Under the pieces are notes generated by a model that saw only the letters and a list, made by a program, of their open reading frames with translations, ran no database searches and was not told the origin of the DNA. A stretch of 64,000 nt of DNA from the NCBI GenBank assembly GCA_965262365.1, contig OZ253541.1, positions 4,030,001-4,094,000 of the forward strand, given 5' to 3'. The position numbers and the translations under genes were made by a program. Below are positions 7,418-16,508 of the stretch, in pieces. Source of the DNA: UBA6522 sp965262365. Lineage in GTDB: Bacteria; Pseudomonadota; Gammaproteobacteria; Steroidobacterales; Rariloculaceae. The stretch's first letter is position 1; each line of letters begins with the position of its first letter.

Positions 7418-9673
7418 TCATGTCCTGCGTGCACTCCAAATCGAAAGTAGTTTAGACGCTTGTGTGGAATATTCACTCCCGCTCTTAGACAGACTATGGA
7501 GCCGACTCTTAACTGCGTTGGTATCTACGAAAGCAGAGAAAGATTCCTCTGGAATAAAGTATGTGGTCTGTTGTTCGTTACTCGTGGACAGCTTAAGGGC
7601 ACTAAGTGTGTTTAGTAAACCCTCGTCCGTGTTGATTGCTTGGGAAACCAAATCGCTTGCCCCATCAGAAGAGCCCGTTATCTCGCGCCACGAATACAAG
7701 ATCGCGTAGGGATCGGACAATTCTAGGAACGCTTGGACATCCAAAGCAGTGTACAAGCTCAATTGTCCAGCAACGGCTCGTGTGAGTTCGCTTTCTGTAA
7801 GATAGAGTTTCTCGTGAGCCCGGGCGCCGCCCGCCTTCGAAGCAACAAATTGTTCGCACAATAGATCAGCGGACAAACTCAGATTTGAACTCTCCTCAAA
7901 TAGGGCTTGGATTACTTCTCTTCTATCGTCTTCACTTAACTGGTGGAAAAGACCTTTCATCATAACGTGAACTTTTCTATCGAAGACTTTGACAGACCCG
8001 GATAGAGGCAGACTCTTGGAGTATCGCCTCAATTGATCGGCAATCTGGTAAGCGACCAAGATCCAGTTTCTTGGTTTATCAAGATTACCAACGCGCGATA
8101 AATGGCCGATGCGGTCCATTAACTGGTCGGAGAGATCACGGCGATCCTCCCTTCCGTGTTCCATCAGAGTCAAGATAGATCGTCTGAGATCTGCAGAGGA
8201 TTTGTTGACCGCCTGCAATAATGCGCTCCATTCATCATCAGTAATAGCATGTGACGGCGGTTCCATTGCGAAATAGAGTCGCCAGTGCCACGGGGATGAT
8301 AGTCGCTTCTCGGCGCGAAACTCCTGTAGCTCGTCGCTGGAAACATTGTGAGTCCACGCCTTGCTATTTTCGGACGACGGGATCAAGTAACTCTGCGTTA
8401 CGCCAGTGAGTATTTTGTCAAGATAATGCAGATCCATGCTTGAACCGTCATCTGAACCTGTTCTGTACTGCCATCCCAGATCGTTCAGGATTTTTGAGAG
8501 ATCGTCACTTTCCTTTCTCTGACCGGAAATCATTCCTCCAATCGCTATAGCATCAAGCGACTGGAGATAACGAGTTACCCAGCTGTAGAGGTCGGCGTTG
8601 GAGAATCCGGCTTTTTCCTTGACCATTTGTAGCCAAATCAGATCGAGCAGGTCAACTCTTGACTTCAGGTCGTTCCAAATCACATAGACCGCGAACAAGA
8701 GACGCTTTACGTCCCTGGGCGTATTTAGTAGCCTTCCCGCCCAAACATCGAGCACCGCTTGGGCTCGCTCTGTTTCATATTCCACTTCATTGGGAAACAG
8801 TTTTTCTATCTCGTGTCTTAGCCATTGCCTTAGTCTAAACGGTTCCAATGGTGGAACCTTGAAGGAAAATTGCAAGATCTTTTCCATGTATGCATTACCG
8901 TCAGAAACTTGTCGGTTCCGTTCAATGGCGTCAGCCAAAGCGTTTCTGTCGTACGCAAGCAGATACATCACCCCCGGAAAGTCAGCCACCGCCTTGACCA
9001 AGCGAAGCACTTCGATTGCGTCGTGTGGGTCAAGTCTGTCTAAATCATCGATCAGCACAAGTATTCTGAATGTACTATCTGCCTCGGCAACCTGCTTCAA
9101 GCGTCGGTTAAGTGCTTGTTTGCGTTTCTGAAGTGTTGACTTTGCGGGCTCAGTGAGCTGCTGAATTGCATTCGATCCGCTTGCTAGAGCTGCTGACGTC
9201 AGTGACGGATCCAACACCATTGTGGCGTTGGAGCCTACCGCAACAATGCTGCCGAATTTGTGCAAGTCTATGCGTAGCGATTCGATCTCGAGTCTCTTAT
9301 GCAATTTACGGAGATTCCAAACTGGATAAGCTTTTCGTGCTGCTTTAATTAACGCTCTTCCCAATTGGCCGAAAAGTGCCGAAATCATGGCTGTCCGGTT
9401 GGTGATCAGCCAAGGAGAAAAGGATACGACAGTCAAGCCAACGCCAGGGCTGGCTTGTTGTTGGCCCCGAGTTTCGAATTCACTCTGCAGCAGGTTAATG
9501 ATACTCGACTTGCCAGACCCCCAAGGCCCATCCAAACCCAGAACGAGACTAGAAGAATTGGGATGTCCGTTAATTGCGTTTGCTAGTGCACTGCTGAGCT
9601 GAGAAAATTTCAATCGATCACCTTTCGCATTGGCGATCGGCTCATCGAGCAAGCGTCTGTGGGGTTCGGACAT
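7418..9673 (-). CDS. KAP-family P-loop NTPase
   Basis: A 751-aa protein of the KAP NTPase family. The Walker A motif is DGPWGSGKSS at residues 48-57, and the Walker B region is LVLIDDLDRLDPHDAIEVL, followed by the family's typical FPGVMYLLAYDRNALADAI segment. The family usually has a membrane insertion between Walker A and B; here that region (AVGSNATMVLDPSLTSAAL) is only mildly hydrophobic, so membrane attachment is uncertain. The C-terminal 400 residues are helical and unassigned. KAP NTPases occur in several anti-phage systems. The gene is visibly richer in A and T than the tra genes beside it, suggesting a separate origin. Confidence 0.9.
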   Translation of the reverse strand: MSEPHRRLLDEPIANAKGDRLKFSQLSSALANAINGHPNSSSLVLGLDGPWGSGKSSIINLLQSEFETRGQQQASPGVGLTVVSFSPWLITNRTAMISALFGQLGRALIKAARKAYPVWNLRKLHKRLEIESLRIDLHKFGSIVAVGSNATMVLDPSLTSAALASGSNAIQQLTEPAKSTLQKRKQALNRRLKQVAEADSTFRILVLIDDLDRLDPHDAIEVLRLVKAVADFPGVMYLLAYDRNALADAIERNRQVSDGNAYMEKILQFSFKVPPLEPFRLRQWLRHEIEKLFPNEVEYETERAQAVLDVWAGRLLNTPRDVKRLLFAVYVIWNDLKSRVDLLDLIWLQMVKEKAGFSNADLYSWVTRYLQSLDAIAIGGMISGQRKESDDLSKILNDLGWQYRTGSDDGSSMDLHYLDKILTGVTQSYLIPSSENSKAWTHNVSSDELQEFRAEKRLSSPWHWRLYFAMEPPSHAITDDEWSALLQAVNKSSADLRRSILTLMEHGREDRRDLSDQLMDRIGHLSRVGNLDKPRNWILVAYQIADQLRRYSKSLPLSGSVKVFDRKVHVMMKGLFHQLSEDDRREVIQALFEESSNLSLSADLLCEQFVASKAGGARAHEKLYLTESELTRAVAGQLSLYTALDVQAFLELSDPYAILYSWREITGSSDGASDLVSQAINTDEGLLNTLSALKLSTSNEQQTTYFIPEESFSAFVDTNAVKSRLHSLSKSGSEYSTQASKLLSIWSARRT

Positions 9674-9816
9674 TTGGTTCTCATTCGCTACTGAACTTTC
9701 TCCTCAATTGTAAGACCTGCTGTTGATGAAGGTGAATTCAGTAAAGGGGGGCTAGTCGGCCGTGAGCGCCGATTGCCGACACCTGCGCAGCGTTGATCGC
9801 CACGAAGAGAGTGAAC

Positions 9817-10168
9817 CTAGCCGTGAGCGGGGCGGCGACCGGGCTCCGCAGTGCGGGGCGCTCCCGCCCTCTTATCCCCGTGTCGGAAGGAGCACGCCAC
9901 ACGGTCTGGCCATCGATCAGCGCGAAGCGAATGCAGCGGGCGAAATACAGAAAGGGTCCCGGATGCTTTAGCTACTGCGAAGACACGGTTCGCAAGGGCC
10001 AACCAGGCAGCCCTGTCGACGCCGAGCGTCTCGTTGATCCGGTCCGAGAACACCTCCGCGCTTTCCAGGCTGGACGTCATCATGTCCGTGCAGCATGCCC
10101 TCAACCGGATCGGGATGCGGGGCGAAGGCGTGGCGGCGTCCGGGCCCGTCGGTGATCGTTTCGGTCAT
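9817..10168 (-). pseudogene. Accessory conjugation gene, apparently frameshifted
   Basis: An ATG at 10168 overlaps the stop of the upstream gene as ATGA and starts a plausible protein (MTETITDGPGRRHAFAPHPD, then PVEGMLHGHDD). The frame then turns into Arg/Gly-rich nonsense. In the adjacent frame, offset by one base, a sensible sequence continues from about 10080: MTSSLESAEVFSDRINETLG, then VDRAAWLALANRVFAVAKA, ending at 9817. The simplest reading is one small protein interrupted by a single-base frameshift near 10075-10085. Two overlapping genes is the alternative. Family not recognised; the position after TraI suggests an element accessory gene. Confidence 0.5.
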
Positions 10169-10551
10169 GGCAGCGTCCGGCTTTTGGTCAGGGCGGGCAG
10201 AAAGGACGGATCGAGCTTCGGCTCGTCCCACAGACTCGCTGCTTGCGCCCAGCGCTCGATCCTTTCGAGGAAGCCCGGATCATTGGCGCGAACCTCGAAC
10301 GTGTACACGCGGTCGACCACCTGGCGCATGAAGTCGCCCATCGCATTATCGTCAATATGAGAGACCTCGGGCCACGGAATTTGCCGCCCGTCGGCGTCGG
10401 TGACCGTGACGTCGGTGTAATCCCCGGTCCTCGTGATCGGCACAAGGCCCGCGTGGATGTCCTCGATCACGGAGTGCCGAAAGCAAAGCATCACCATCGT
10501 CCTGACAAGGAGGGACCTTAGCTGGTGCTCGGGGTTCGCAGTATCGGGCAT
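10165..10551 (-). CDS. Hypothetical protein in tra accessory cluster
   Basis: A 128-aa protein with ATG at 10551 preceded by a GGAACG-type site. It shows a mixed alpha/beta sequence (LFRHSV-like start, then TGDYTDVTVTDADGRQIPWP and a helical end ERIERWAQAASLW). I recognise no motif. Its stop overlaps the start of the following, apparently frameshifted gene by 4 bp, and it lies just after a broken NYN-domain fragment, so all three probably belonged to one operon downstream of traI. Confidence 0.65.
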   Translation of the reverse strand: MPDTANPEHQLRSLLVRTMVMLCFRHSVIEDIHAGLVPITRTGDYTDVTVTDADGRQIPWPEVSHIDDNAMGDFMRQVVDRVYTFEVRANDPGFLERIERWAQAASLWDEPKLDPSFLPALTKSRTLP

Positions 10552-10554
10552 GGG

Positions 10555-10662
10555 TTACGTTCCTTCATCAGAGTATTTCCCGTCGTTCGCTGCGGAGGAC
10601 TGGCATCGGCATCGGTCGCTCGCAAGCAGGTTGAAGCCGTCCACATAGACCCGGGTGCGCAT
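10555..10662 (-). pseudogene. Truncated NYN/PIN-like domain gene fragment
   Basis: A 35-codon frame starts at ATG 10662 with a good ribosome binding site (GGAGTGA). Its first residues, MRTRVYVDGFNLL, match the opening strand and first aspartate of NYN-domain (PIN-like) ribonucleases, where this aspartate binds metal. After ASD the sequence becomes unrelated and stops at 10555, so only the first strand of a normally 160-250-aa domain survives. It is too short to be functional and is probably the remnant of a deletion joining it to the next gene. Confidence 0.5.
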
Positions 10663-10859
10663 GGAGATTCACTCCACAAAAAAGCAACGGCCGCTCCGAG
10701 AAGCAGCCCCTGAGCCGACAGCACGCTGCCAGCGGCTATCTGCGCGCACTTTAAAGTGACACTAACCGACTCGCAACACCCGGGTTTGTATATTTCAACG
10801 CTGCCCGTCCTCCCCGGTCCGCAAATGCCGCCACGGCCGACACGATCCCGGCGGCCCAC

Positions 10860-13751
10860 TTACCATTCAAGCCCGGGCGCCTCGCGTTCCCGTACCGCGT
10901 CCATTACCGGCACCGGCACCTCTTCGACTACCGGACCGTCAATGCGTTGTTGTTCGGGTTCGGCTTGCCGTGCGGAATCCGGCTGCTTTTCGGGTCCGGG
11001 CTCCACCGATTCCAGCGCCGCGATTCGCTCTCCCGTGGCGCCTTCAAGCCGCTCGCGCAGCTTGTCCCTGTCATCCGTCACCAGTTCCGCCCGGTGGCGC
11101 GCCCGGCTGATTTCCACGTACAGCGTCTTCTGCGTGGTCAGATGCGGATGGTTGGCTTCCATTGCCGCGATCACGGTATCGACGGTGCGCCCCTGGAACG
11201 CATGCACCGTCGATGCCCAGGCCCGGTCGATGTGGCGAAGCTGGGTGTCGCCCTTGTGCAATTGCAGTGACCGGCCATCCTCCAGCCTGAACGTCGCCGC
11301 ATCGCCTTTCACCTCGGCGACCTCCGCCGTCTGGCTGTTGACAAGCCCCAGCGCGAAGTCGTTTTTCGTCCAGCGGATACGGTCGCCTTGACGCAGTTCA
11401 AGCGCTTCCGGGCGATAGACTTCCACCCCGCCCGTTCTCGCGGCCACTCTGCCAGGTTCCCAGGGCACGGCACCCCCGTCCTTTCCCGCGAGATTCACGG
11501 TACCTGCGCCATGGTCGACGCCCGTGACACGCAATTCGTCGCCTTTCCCGACGCCGAGCCGCTTGTACGGGCGGTGGAAGGAAACCACGTCGCCCGCCGC
11601 GTAGTTCGCGGCCAACGTTTTTTCCGCGTTCGTGTAGCCTCGCGAGACCAGCCGCTCGGTATCGATCGCCGGCCCCCTGATCTTTCCCTCCCGGGTCAAC
11701 CGTTCGCGCACGATTCCATTGATCTGCTGGCGCAGCGCGTGACTCGGCGCCATGAGTCCGGCGTTTTCCCGTTCCTGCGGTGAAAGTTTCAGCCAACGCG
11801 CGGCGGCCGCGCCGGGGAGATTGTCGGGTTTGACTTCGGCCACGTTCGATCCGAGTTTCTCGAACGCTTTTTTGATATCCCCCTTGAGGCTTGCCTCGAC
11901 GGCTGCCTTCAGTTCAGCATCCTTCTGGCGCATGATCTGGTCCATGGTCGCGGTCTTCATGCCGGCCTGCTGCAGTTGCACGAACGGTTTGCCGGCGCCC
12001 ACCGCATCGAGTTGTTTTCCGTCGCCCACCAGCACCACGCGCGGCAGCCGCAGCTCCCGTGCGATGCGCAGGAGGTTGCGGGTCTGGACCGTGGAAGCGA
12101 GCGACCCTTCGTCGACGACGAGCACGGTTTTCTGGAACGCGGCGCGCATGTCGCGTGCACCCTTTTTAGTGAGGCGGCCTTCGGCGATGCCAGCATTACG
12201 CGCGAGAAACCGCTGCAGGGTTTCCGTTTCGATGTGGGCCTCGGCCGCGAGCGTCTGCGCCGCCGAGGCCGAGGGCGCGAGCCCCTTCAACTCGTAGCCG
12301 CGTTTTTCGAGCAGCGCCCGGGCGCGGTTGAGCATGGTGGTCTTTCCGGTTCCGGCATAGCCCTGCACGCCGACGACACGGTCGCGTTCGGAAAGGATCA
12401 ACTTCACCGCCGCTTTCTGTCCGTCCGTCAGGGGGCCGTTGCGCAGCAGCTTGTCCACTCGTCGCGCACGCATCGGGGCCTTGGAGCGGCCCTGGCCTTC
12501 ATTCATCAGGGATATGGTTTCCTTCTCATCGGCGATGGCCTTGTCGGTGGTGAGCGATTCGCCCCGGACGGGGAGGTTCGCGGTGTGCAGGACGCCGGAT
12601 TTCTGAAGTTCGCTCACGGTCCGTTCGGCTTCCCCGATGGATACCGCGCCGGGCTTCCACGCAAGCGCGGCGGCGAGTACGTCCGTGCGCGAGAACACCG
12701 CTTCGCGTTCGGACAGGTGCGCCACGGCCCAGGACACGGCCTTCTCGGCTGGCGTTGCGGTTTGCTCTTCACCGGGCGTGCCACGCGAATCGAGCGGCCG
12801 TTCCGCATTCGACTTGCCGGCGGTCCGTTCCATTGCTCCGGCGGCGATGGACACGGCGTCGAACCCGAGCTCCGCCGCCTGCTGTTTCCAGTGCTCCCGC
12901 AGCGCCTCGTGATCGACTTCCCGCTTGTGCGAGCGGGTCATCAGCGCCGCGCGTTCGGCGAGCCGCGGGTTGTCTGCGGACTTGCCGAGGCCGCGTTCGC
13001 TCATCGCCGCCTGGATCTCGGCGCGGCGGGTGGAATACGCCTCGATCACTTTTCTCGAGACGCCCGCGATCTCGAACCGCCCGTCGGCGTGGGTCTTTTC
13101 GATCCCGTAGCCGAGTTTGTCGAGCCCCCGCGCCAGTTCGTTGCGGTAGACCATGCCGATGAGCTTTTGGGCGCGGTAGAGCGATTCGTTGGCCATCGTT
13201 CGCCATTTGCCGCCTTCTCCCTGGAGCATGTTGGCGATGACGGCATGGGTGTGCAATTGCGGGTCCAGATTTCGGGAGGTGTCGTGGCGGAACGTGGCCG
13301 CGACCATTTTCTGTCCGCCCGCGCGGACCATGCTGCCGGTGGCCGGATCGCTCAGCCGGGTTTCGAGAACGTTCTTTTCCATCCAGGCGAGCGTGCGCTT
13401 CACAGCTCTATCGTGAGCGTCGACCACGCGCCGGTCGCCACCGATCAGCGCCGCCAGAGAGACCGATTTCGGGGCCGAAAACGTGACGTCCCGTCCGGGA
13501 CGATGGTTGAGCGATCCGTCCTTGCCCTTGCGTCCCAGCCGGCGCCCGCTGCCGTCCGGTATCTGTCCCTCCAGGATTTCCTTGAACTGGTCCGCATCCA
13601 CGGGACCGGACAGTCCGAGGGCGCCAGCCCCCTTGCCGTTCCAGGCGCTGGCTTCCTTATGCGCCGGGTCGTCATTGGCGTAGTAGCCGTCCTGCTCGTA
13701 ATACGAAACGCCCTGGGAGGCCGAGGCGATGGCGCCGATGGAGGCGACCAT
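10860..13751 (-). CDS. traI: Conjugative relaxase/helicase TraI (MobF family)
   Basis: This 963-aa protein nicks the transfer origin and unwinds the transferred strand. The N-terminus has the paired tyrosines of MobF relaxases (Y17-Y18 and Y23-Y24 in GVSYYEQDGYY), and the three-histidine metal site is visible in FRHDTSRNLDPQLHTHAV near residues 150-170. A RecD-like helicase follows: Walker A GVQGYAGTGKTTML at about 460-473, Walker B VLVVDEGSLAS, and late motifs ASTVHAFQGRTVDTV and YVEISRARH. Length matches TrwC (966 aa) rather than F TraI (about 1750 aa). The start lies 1 bp after the traD stop, so the two are co-translated. The origin of transfer itself was not located. Confidence 0.97.
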   Translation of the reverse strand: MVASIGAIASASQGVSYYEQDGYYANDDPAHKEASAWNGKGAGALGLSGPVDADQFKEILEGQIPDGSGRRLGRKGKDGSLNHRPGRDVTFSAPKSVSLAALIGGDRRVVDAHDRAVKRTLAWMEKNVLETRLSDPATGSMVRAGGQKMVAATFRHDTSRNLDPQLHTHAVIANMLQGEGGKWRTMANESLYRAQKLIGMVYRNELARGLDKLGYGIEKTHADGRFEIAGVSRKVIEAYSTRRAEIQAAMSERGLGKSADNPRLAERAALMTRSHKREVDHEALREHWKQQAAELGFDAVSIAAGAMERTAGKSNAERPLDSRGTPGEEQTATPAEKAVSWAVAHLSEREAVFSRTDVLAAALAWKPGAVSIGEAERTVSELQKSGVLHTANLPVRGESLTTDKAIADEKETISLMNEGQGRSKAPMRARRVDKLLRNGPLTDGQKAAVKLILSERDRVVGVQGYAGTGKTTMLNRARALLEKRGYELKGLAPSASAAQTLAAEAHIETETLQRFLARNAGIAEGRLTKKGARDMRAAFQKTVLVVDEGSLASTVQTRNLLRIARELRLPRVVLVGDGKQLDAVGAGKPFVQLQQAGMKTATMDQIMRQKDAELKAAVEASLKGDIKKAFEKLGSNVAEVKPDNLPGAAAARWLKLSPQERENAGLMAPSHALRQQINGIVRERLTREGKIRGPAIDTERLVSRGYTNAEKTLAANYAAGDVVSFHRPYKRLGVGKGDELRVTGVDHGAGTVNLAGKDGGAVPWEPGRVAARTGGVEVYRPEALELRQGDRIRWTKNDFALGLVNSQTAEVAEVKGDAATFRLEDGRSLQLHKGDTQLRHIDRAWASTVHAFQGRTVDTVIAAMEANHPHLTTQKTLYVEISRARHRAELVTDDRDKLRERLEGATGERIAALESVEPGPEKQPDSARQAEPEQQRIDGPVVEEVPVPVMDAVREREAPGLEW

Positions 13752-13752
13752 G

Positions 13753-15948
13753 TCAGATTGGCGTCCAGGCCGGTTTCGGGCTGCCGTTCGATTGCCCGGA
13801 CCCGGTCTCTACGTTTTCGGGCGCGGATTCCTCGTTCCCGGCAACCGCGGCTCCGGCGTTGGCCTGCGGGTCGGGCAGCGGGTCGGACTCATCAATCCCC
13901 GGAGCGTCGTTCGTGCCATCATCGGACGCGACAGGTTTTTCATCGCCGGCACCGTTCCCGCTCTCCTCACCATGGAATGCGAATTCACTCTGCGCACTCG
14001 ACGCCACGGCTGAATCCGTTTTCCCGTTTGTCGTGACTATTACCGGCGCCGGCTCGACTTGCTCGTCCGGTTTCGCGTCCGGAGGCACCAGCACCAATAC
14101 CTCTCGCGTGTCCCCGTTCGGCTCCGACGACTCCGGTGCCAATGCATCCTGCGCGTCCGCGTTCGGGTCGGGCGACTCCGACGCCGATGCGTCCGGGAGG
14201 GTGTCGTGCGCGTGTGTTCGCGGCACGAACCGGGGCGCGGTCTTCGGGCGCTTCACGTAGTCGAGTTCGATTCGGGCGACCGGGAAGGGGCCGGGCAGTT
14301 TCAGATACCCCGCGAGGTTCGGCAGCCGGGTGATTTCCGACGGCAGGGCGAGCGACTGCAACTCCCGCCGCGGCGTGAGCGTGACGCCGTCGCGGTAGGG
14401 GTCCGCGCCGTAGCTCACGCCTTCGGCGACTTCCTCGATCTCGCTGCGCCCGAGGCTGTCCGCCGACCACTGCGCGGTGTCGCGGTCGGGTGCGGCGAAC
14501 ACGACACGCGTGCCGCAGAGCCCGGAAATCGTCTCGGCGCCGTTTCGCCCGTAAAGATCCCGTAGCGCCGAGGCCACTTGCACCCCGAGCACGAAGCAAC
14601 CGCCGAACTGGCGGCTTTCGGCGAGCCCCGGCTGAAGGCTCGGCACCTGGTGCAGCGTGGGCAGTTCGTCCAGGATCACCCAGATCCGGCGGTCGTCGTC
14701 CCGGTCGAGCGACAGCAGCGCATTTACCGCGATCTCGAGCCAGGTGGAGATCAAGCCTCTCAGGGTCGCGTGCTGATCGCCCCGTGACGTCAGGAACAGA
14801 AAACTGTTTTCCTCGTTTCTGGATGTCCACTCCCGGATCGAGAACGGTTTCCCGGTATCCGGCAGGATTTCCATCGCCCCGATGTTGGCGGTGAGCATGG
14901 CGCGGACGGAAAGCGCCGTTTTCGGGTTCTCGGGATCCACGATCGATTGCGCGACGGTGCCCTCCATGGCTTTTGCGAGTTCGGTGAGATCCGTCTTGAG
15001 CAGATGTTCCACCAGCACCGCGTTCTGCTTGACGCCCTTTTCCCAGAGCACGCCTGCGCCGTTGGAGAACAATTGCCTCGCGGCCGTGACCCAGAACGGA
15101 TCGACCGTGTCCTTCTGCTGCGGAATGAGCGCCGCGGCCATCGTGTCGAAGTCGCGGGGCGATCGGGCCTCGAAGAACGGCGACCAGCGGGGGGCCCGGG
15201 CGTCCAGCGGATTGAGCAGAACATCCCGGCCGGGATCGAAAAAGGCTTCCGTATAACTCCCCATCTTGTCGTAGATCACGCACCGGTCGCCTCTTTGGCG
15301 GATCTGCTGCACGAGGTCCGAGATCAGGACGGTCTTGCCGGACCCTGTCGTGCCGGACACGATCGTGTGCTGGGTCTCGGTCCGCTCGGGGTAGGGAACG
15401 CCCGCGATGCGATACGGTGCCGGCGCCCCGGCCAGTCGATGCAATGCTCGGACCTTCAGCGGGTGCACCCGCCGGCTCAGCTCCCGCGCGCTCACCAGTT
15501 CCGCCCCGCGCAGGCGTTTTTTCTGTTTCAGCCGGTAGCCCTGGTACCGGAACCAGCCGAGCATGAGGGCAACCAGGCCGGCGCCGATTTTCGCGCCGAG
15601 CCACGCGCCGGAAATGACGGTTTCAACGATCCCGTCGCGCGCGGCGTGCCATGGACCGTAGGCGGCGATATCGGCAATCGTCGTCACCACGGTGTCCCCG
15701 TTCTCCAGCCGCACTTCCTGCCCGGCGTCGGCGTCGTAGCCGATGGAGAGCTTGGTTTCCGCGAGCGTCAGCATGCCGGCGGCGTACCCGTCATAGGTGG
15801 GTGTCGTTCGCCAGAGCATGAACACCGGCACGGTCACGACGAGGATCGCGATCGTCATCGCTCCGACGGTCACCAGTTGGCTCCACATCCGAAGCCCGTG
15901 AAAAACCGTTTGCCCGCCGCGGACGGTGTCATTGCCCCAAGCTTTCAT
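13753..15948 (-). CDS. traD: Type IV coupling protein TraD (VirD4 family)
   Basis: A 731-aa inner-membrane ATPase that links the relaxosome to the secretion channel. The start at 15948 is chosen because GGGAGAGGG precedes it; the frame is open 204 bases further upstream without a site and with a Pro/Arg-rich sequence unlike a real N-terminus. Two membrane segments are visible, one near residues 20-40 (TVGAMTIAILVVTVPVFML) and one near 110-130 (LGAKIGAGLVALMLGWF). Walker A is SGTTGSGKTVLISDL and Walker B is RRIWVILDELPTLHQ. The last 150 residues are a low-complexity acidic tail with repeated DA/ESS/PN units, a probable substrate-docking tail as in F TraD. Confidence 0.95.
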   Translation of the reverse strand: MKAWGNDTVRGGQTVFHGLRMWSQLVTVGAMTIAILVVTVPVFMLWRTTPTYDGYAAGMLTLAETKLSIGYDADAGQEVRLENGDTVVTTIADIAAYGPWHAARDGIVETVISGAWLGAKIGAGLVALMLGWFRYQGYRLKQKKRLRGAELVSARELSRRVHPLKVRALHRLAGAPAPYRIAGVPYPERTETQHTIVSGTTGSGKTVLISDLVQQIRQRGDRCVIYDKMGSYTEAFFDPGRDVLLNPLDARAPRWSPFFEARSPRDFDTMAAALIPQQKDTVDPFWVTAARQLFSNGAGVLWEKGVKQNAVLVEHLLKTDLTELAKAMEGTVAQSIVDPENPKTALSVRAMLTANIGAMEILPDTGKPFSIREWTSRNEENSFLFLTSRGDQHATLRGLISTWLEIAVNALLSLDRDDDRRIWVILDELPTLHQVPSLQPGLAESRQFGGCFVLGVQVASALRDLYGRNGAETISGLCGTRVVFAAPDRDTAQWSADSLGRSEIEEVAEGVSYGADPYRDGVTLTPRRELQSLALPSEITRLPNLAGYLKLPGPFPVARIELDYVKRPKTAPRFVPRTHAHDTLPDASASESPDPNADAQDALAPESSEPNGDTREVLVLVPPDAKPDEQVEPAPVIVTTNGKTDSAVASSAQSEFAFHGEESGNGAGDEKPVASDDGTNDAPGIDESDPLPDPQANAGAAVAGNEESAPENVETGSGQSNGSPKPAWTPI

Positions 15949-16118
15949 GACCCTCTCCCGGACCGCTCCATCGATGCCGTTCGGAACGGACCGGACCTCT
16001 GCCGCGCCGGCAGGCGCCGGAGGCGGGCCGTGTCCGGGGCGAGGCCTTTCGGGTTGGGGAAGCCCGGCCAGGCTCGAATCGAATCGCCCCAATGCCCGCC
16101 AAGCTGGAGATCCGTCCC

Positions 16119-16508
16119 ATGAAACCGACCCAACCGAAATCGACACCGGCACGCGGCGTTGCGTGGATACTCGGCGCCCCCGCCCTGGCGATCGTGGCCA
16201 CGTTCGTGCTGGCGCTCGCGGGCGCCGCCCCGGACGAGTCCGGCGCCGACTGGATCGGCGCGGCCTGGCTCGCGGCCGTGCTCTGGACGATCGCGGCGAG
16301 TTTCGTGCAGGCCTTGTGGCAGGGCTTGCGGCACGGCGACTGGTCCGCGTTCACGTGTTGCGACTTGCCCGGCAACGACGAGGACCTGGATTGGGCGACC
16401 AAAACCGGGAAATACGCCCACATGAGGATCCGGGCCACCCACGAGGACCTCATGCGCGAGGGCGAGCGATTTCTCGCGGATCACGATCACAACAATTCCC
16501 GCCCCTGA
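16119..16508 (+). CDS. Small membrane protein convergent with traG
   Basis: A 129-aa protein on the opposite strand from the tra operon, starting at ATG 16119 (an ATG at 16092 is also in frame). Two membrane helices are evident: GVAWILGAPALAIVATFVLA and IGAAWLAAVLWTIAASFVQA, followed by a soluble C-terminal tail that reads RIRATHEDLMREGERFLADH. Its last 22 bases overlap the end of traG tail to tail. The 170 bp between it and traD is a divergent promoter region and would be a natural site for the transfer origin, but no such site is visible. Function unknown. Confidence 0.65.
   Translation: MKPTQPKSTPARGVAWILGAPALAIVATFVLALAGAAPDESGADWIGAAWLAAVLWTIAASFVQALWQGLRHGDWSAFTCCDLPGNDEDLDWATKTGKYAHMRIRATHEDLMREGERFLADHDHNNSRP

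Noticed and set aside
11976..14036. A 686-aa plus-strand frame opposite traI
   Set aside because: Antisense shadow of the relaxase in GC-rich DNA; no start site and no recognisable domain.
15949..16118. Origin of transfer between traD and the convergent membrane gene
   Set aside because: The position is attractive but I saw no convincing inverted repeat or known nick-site sequence.
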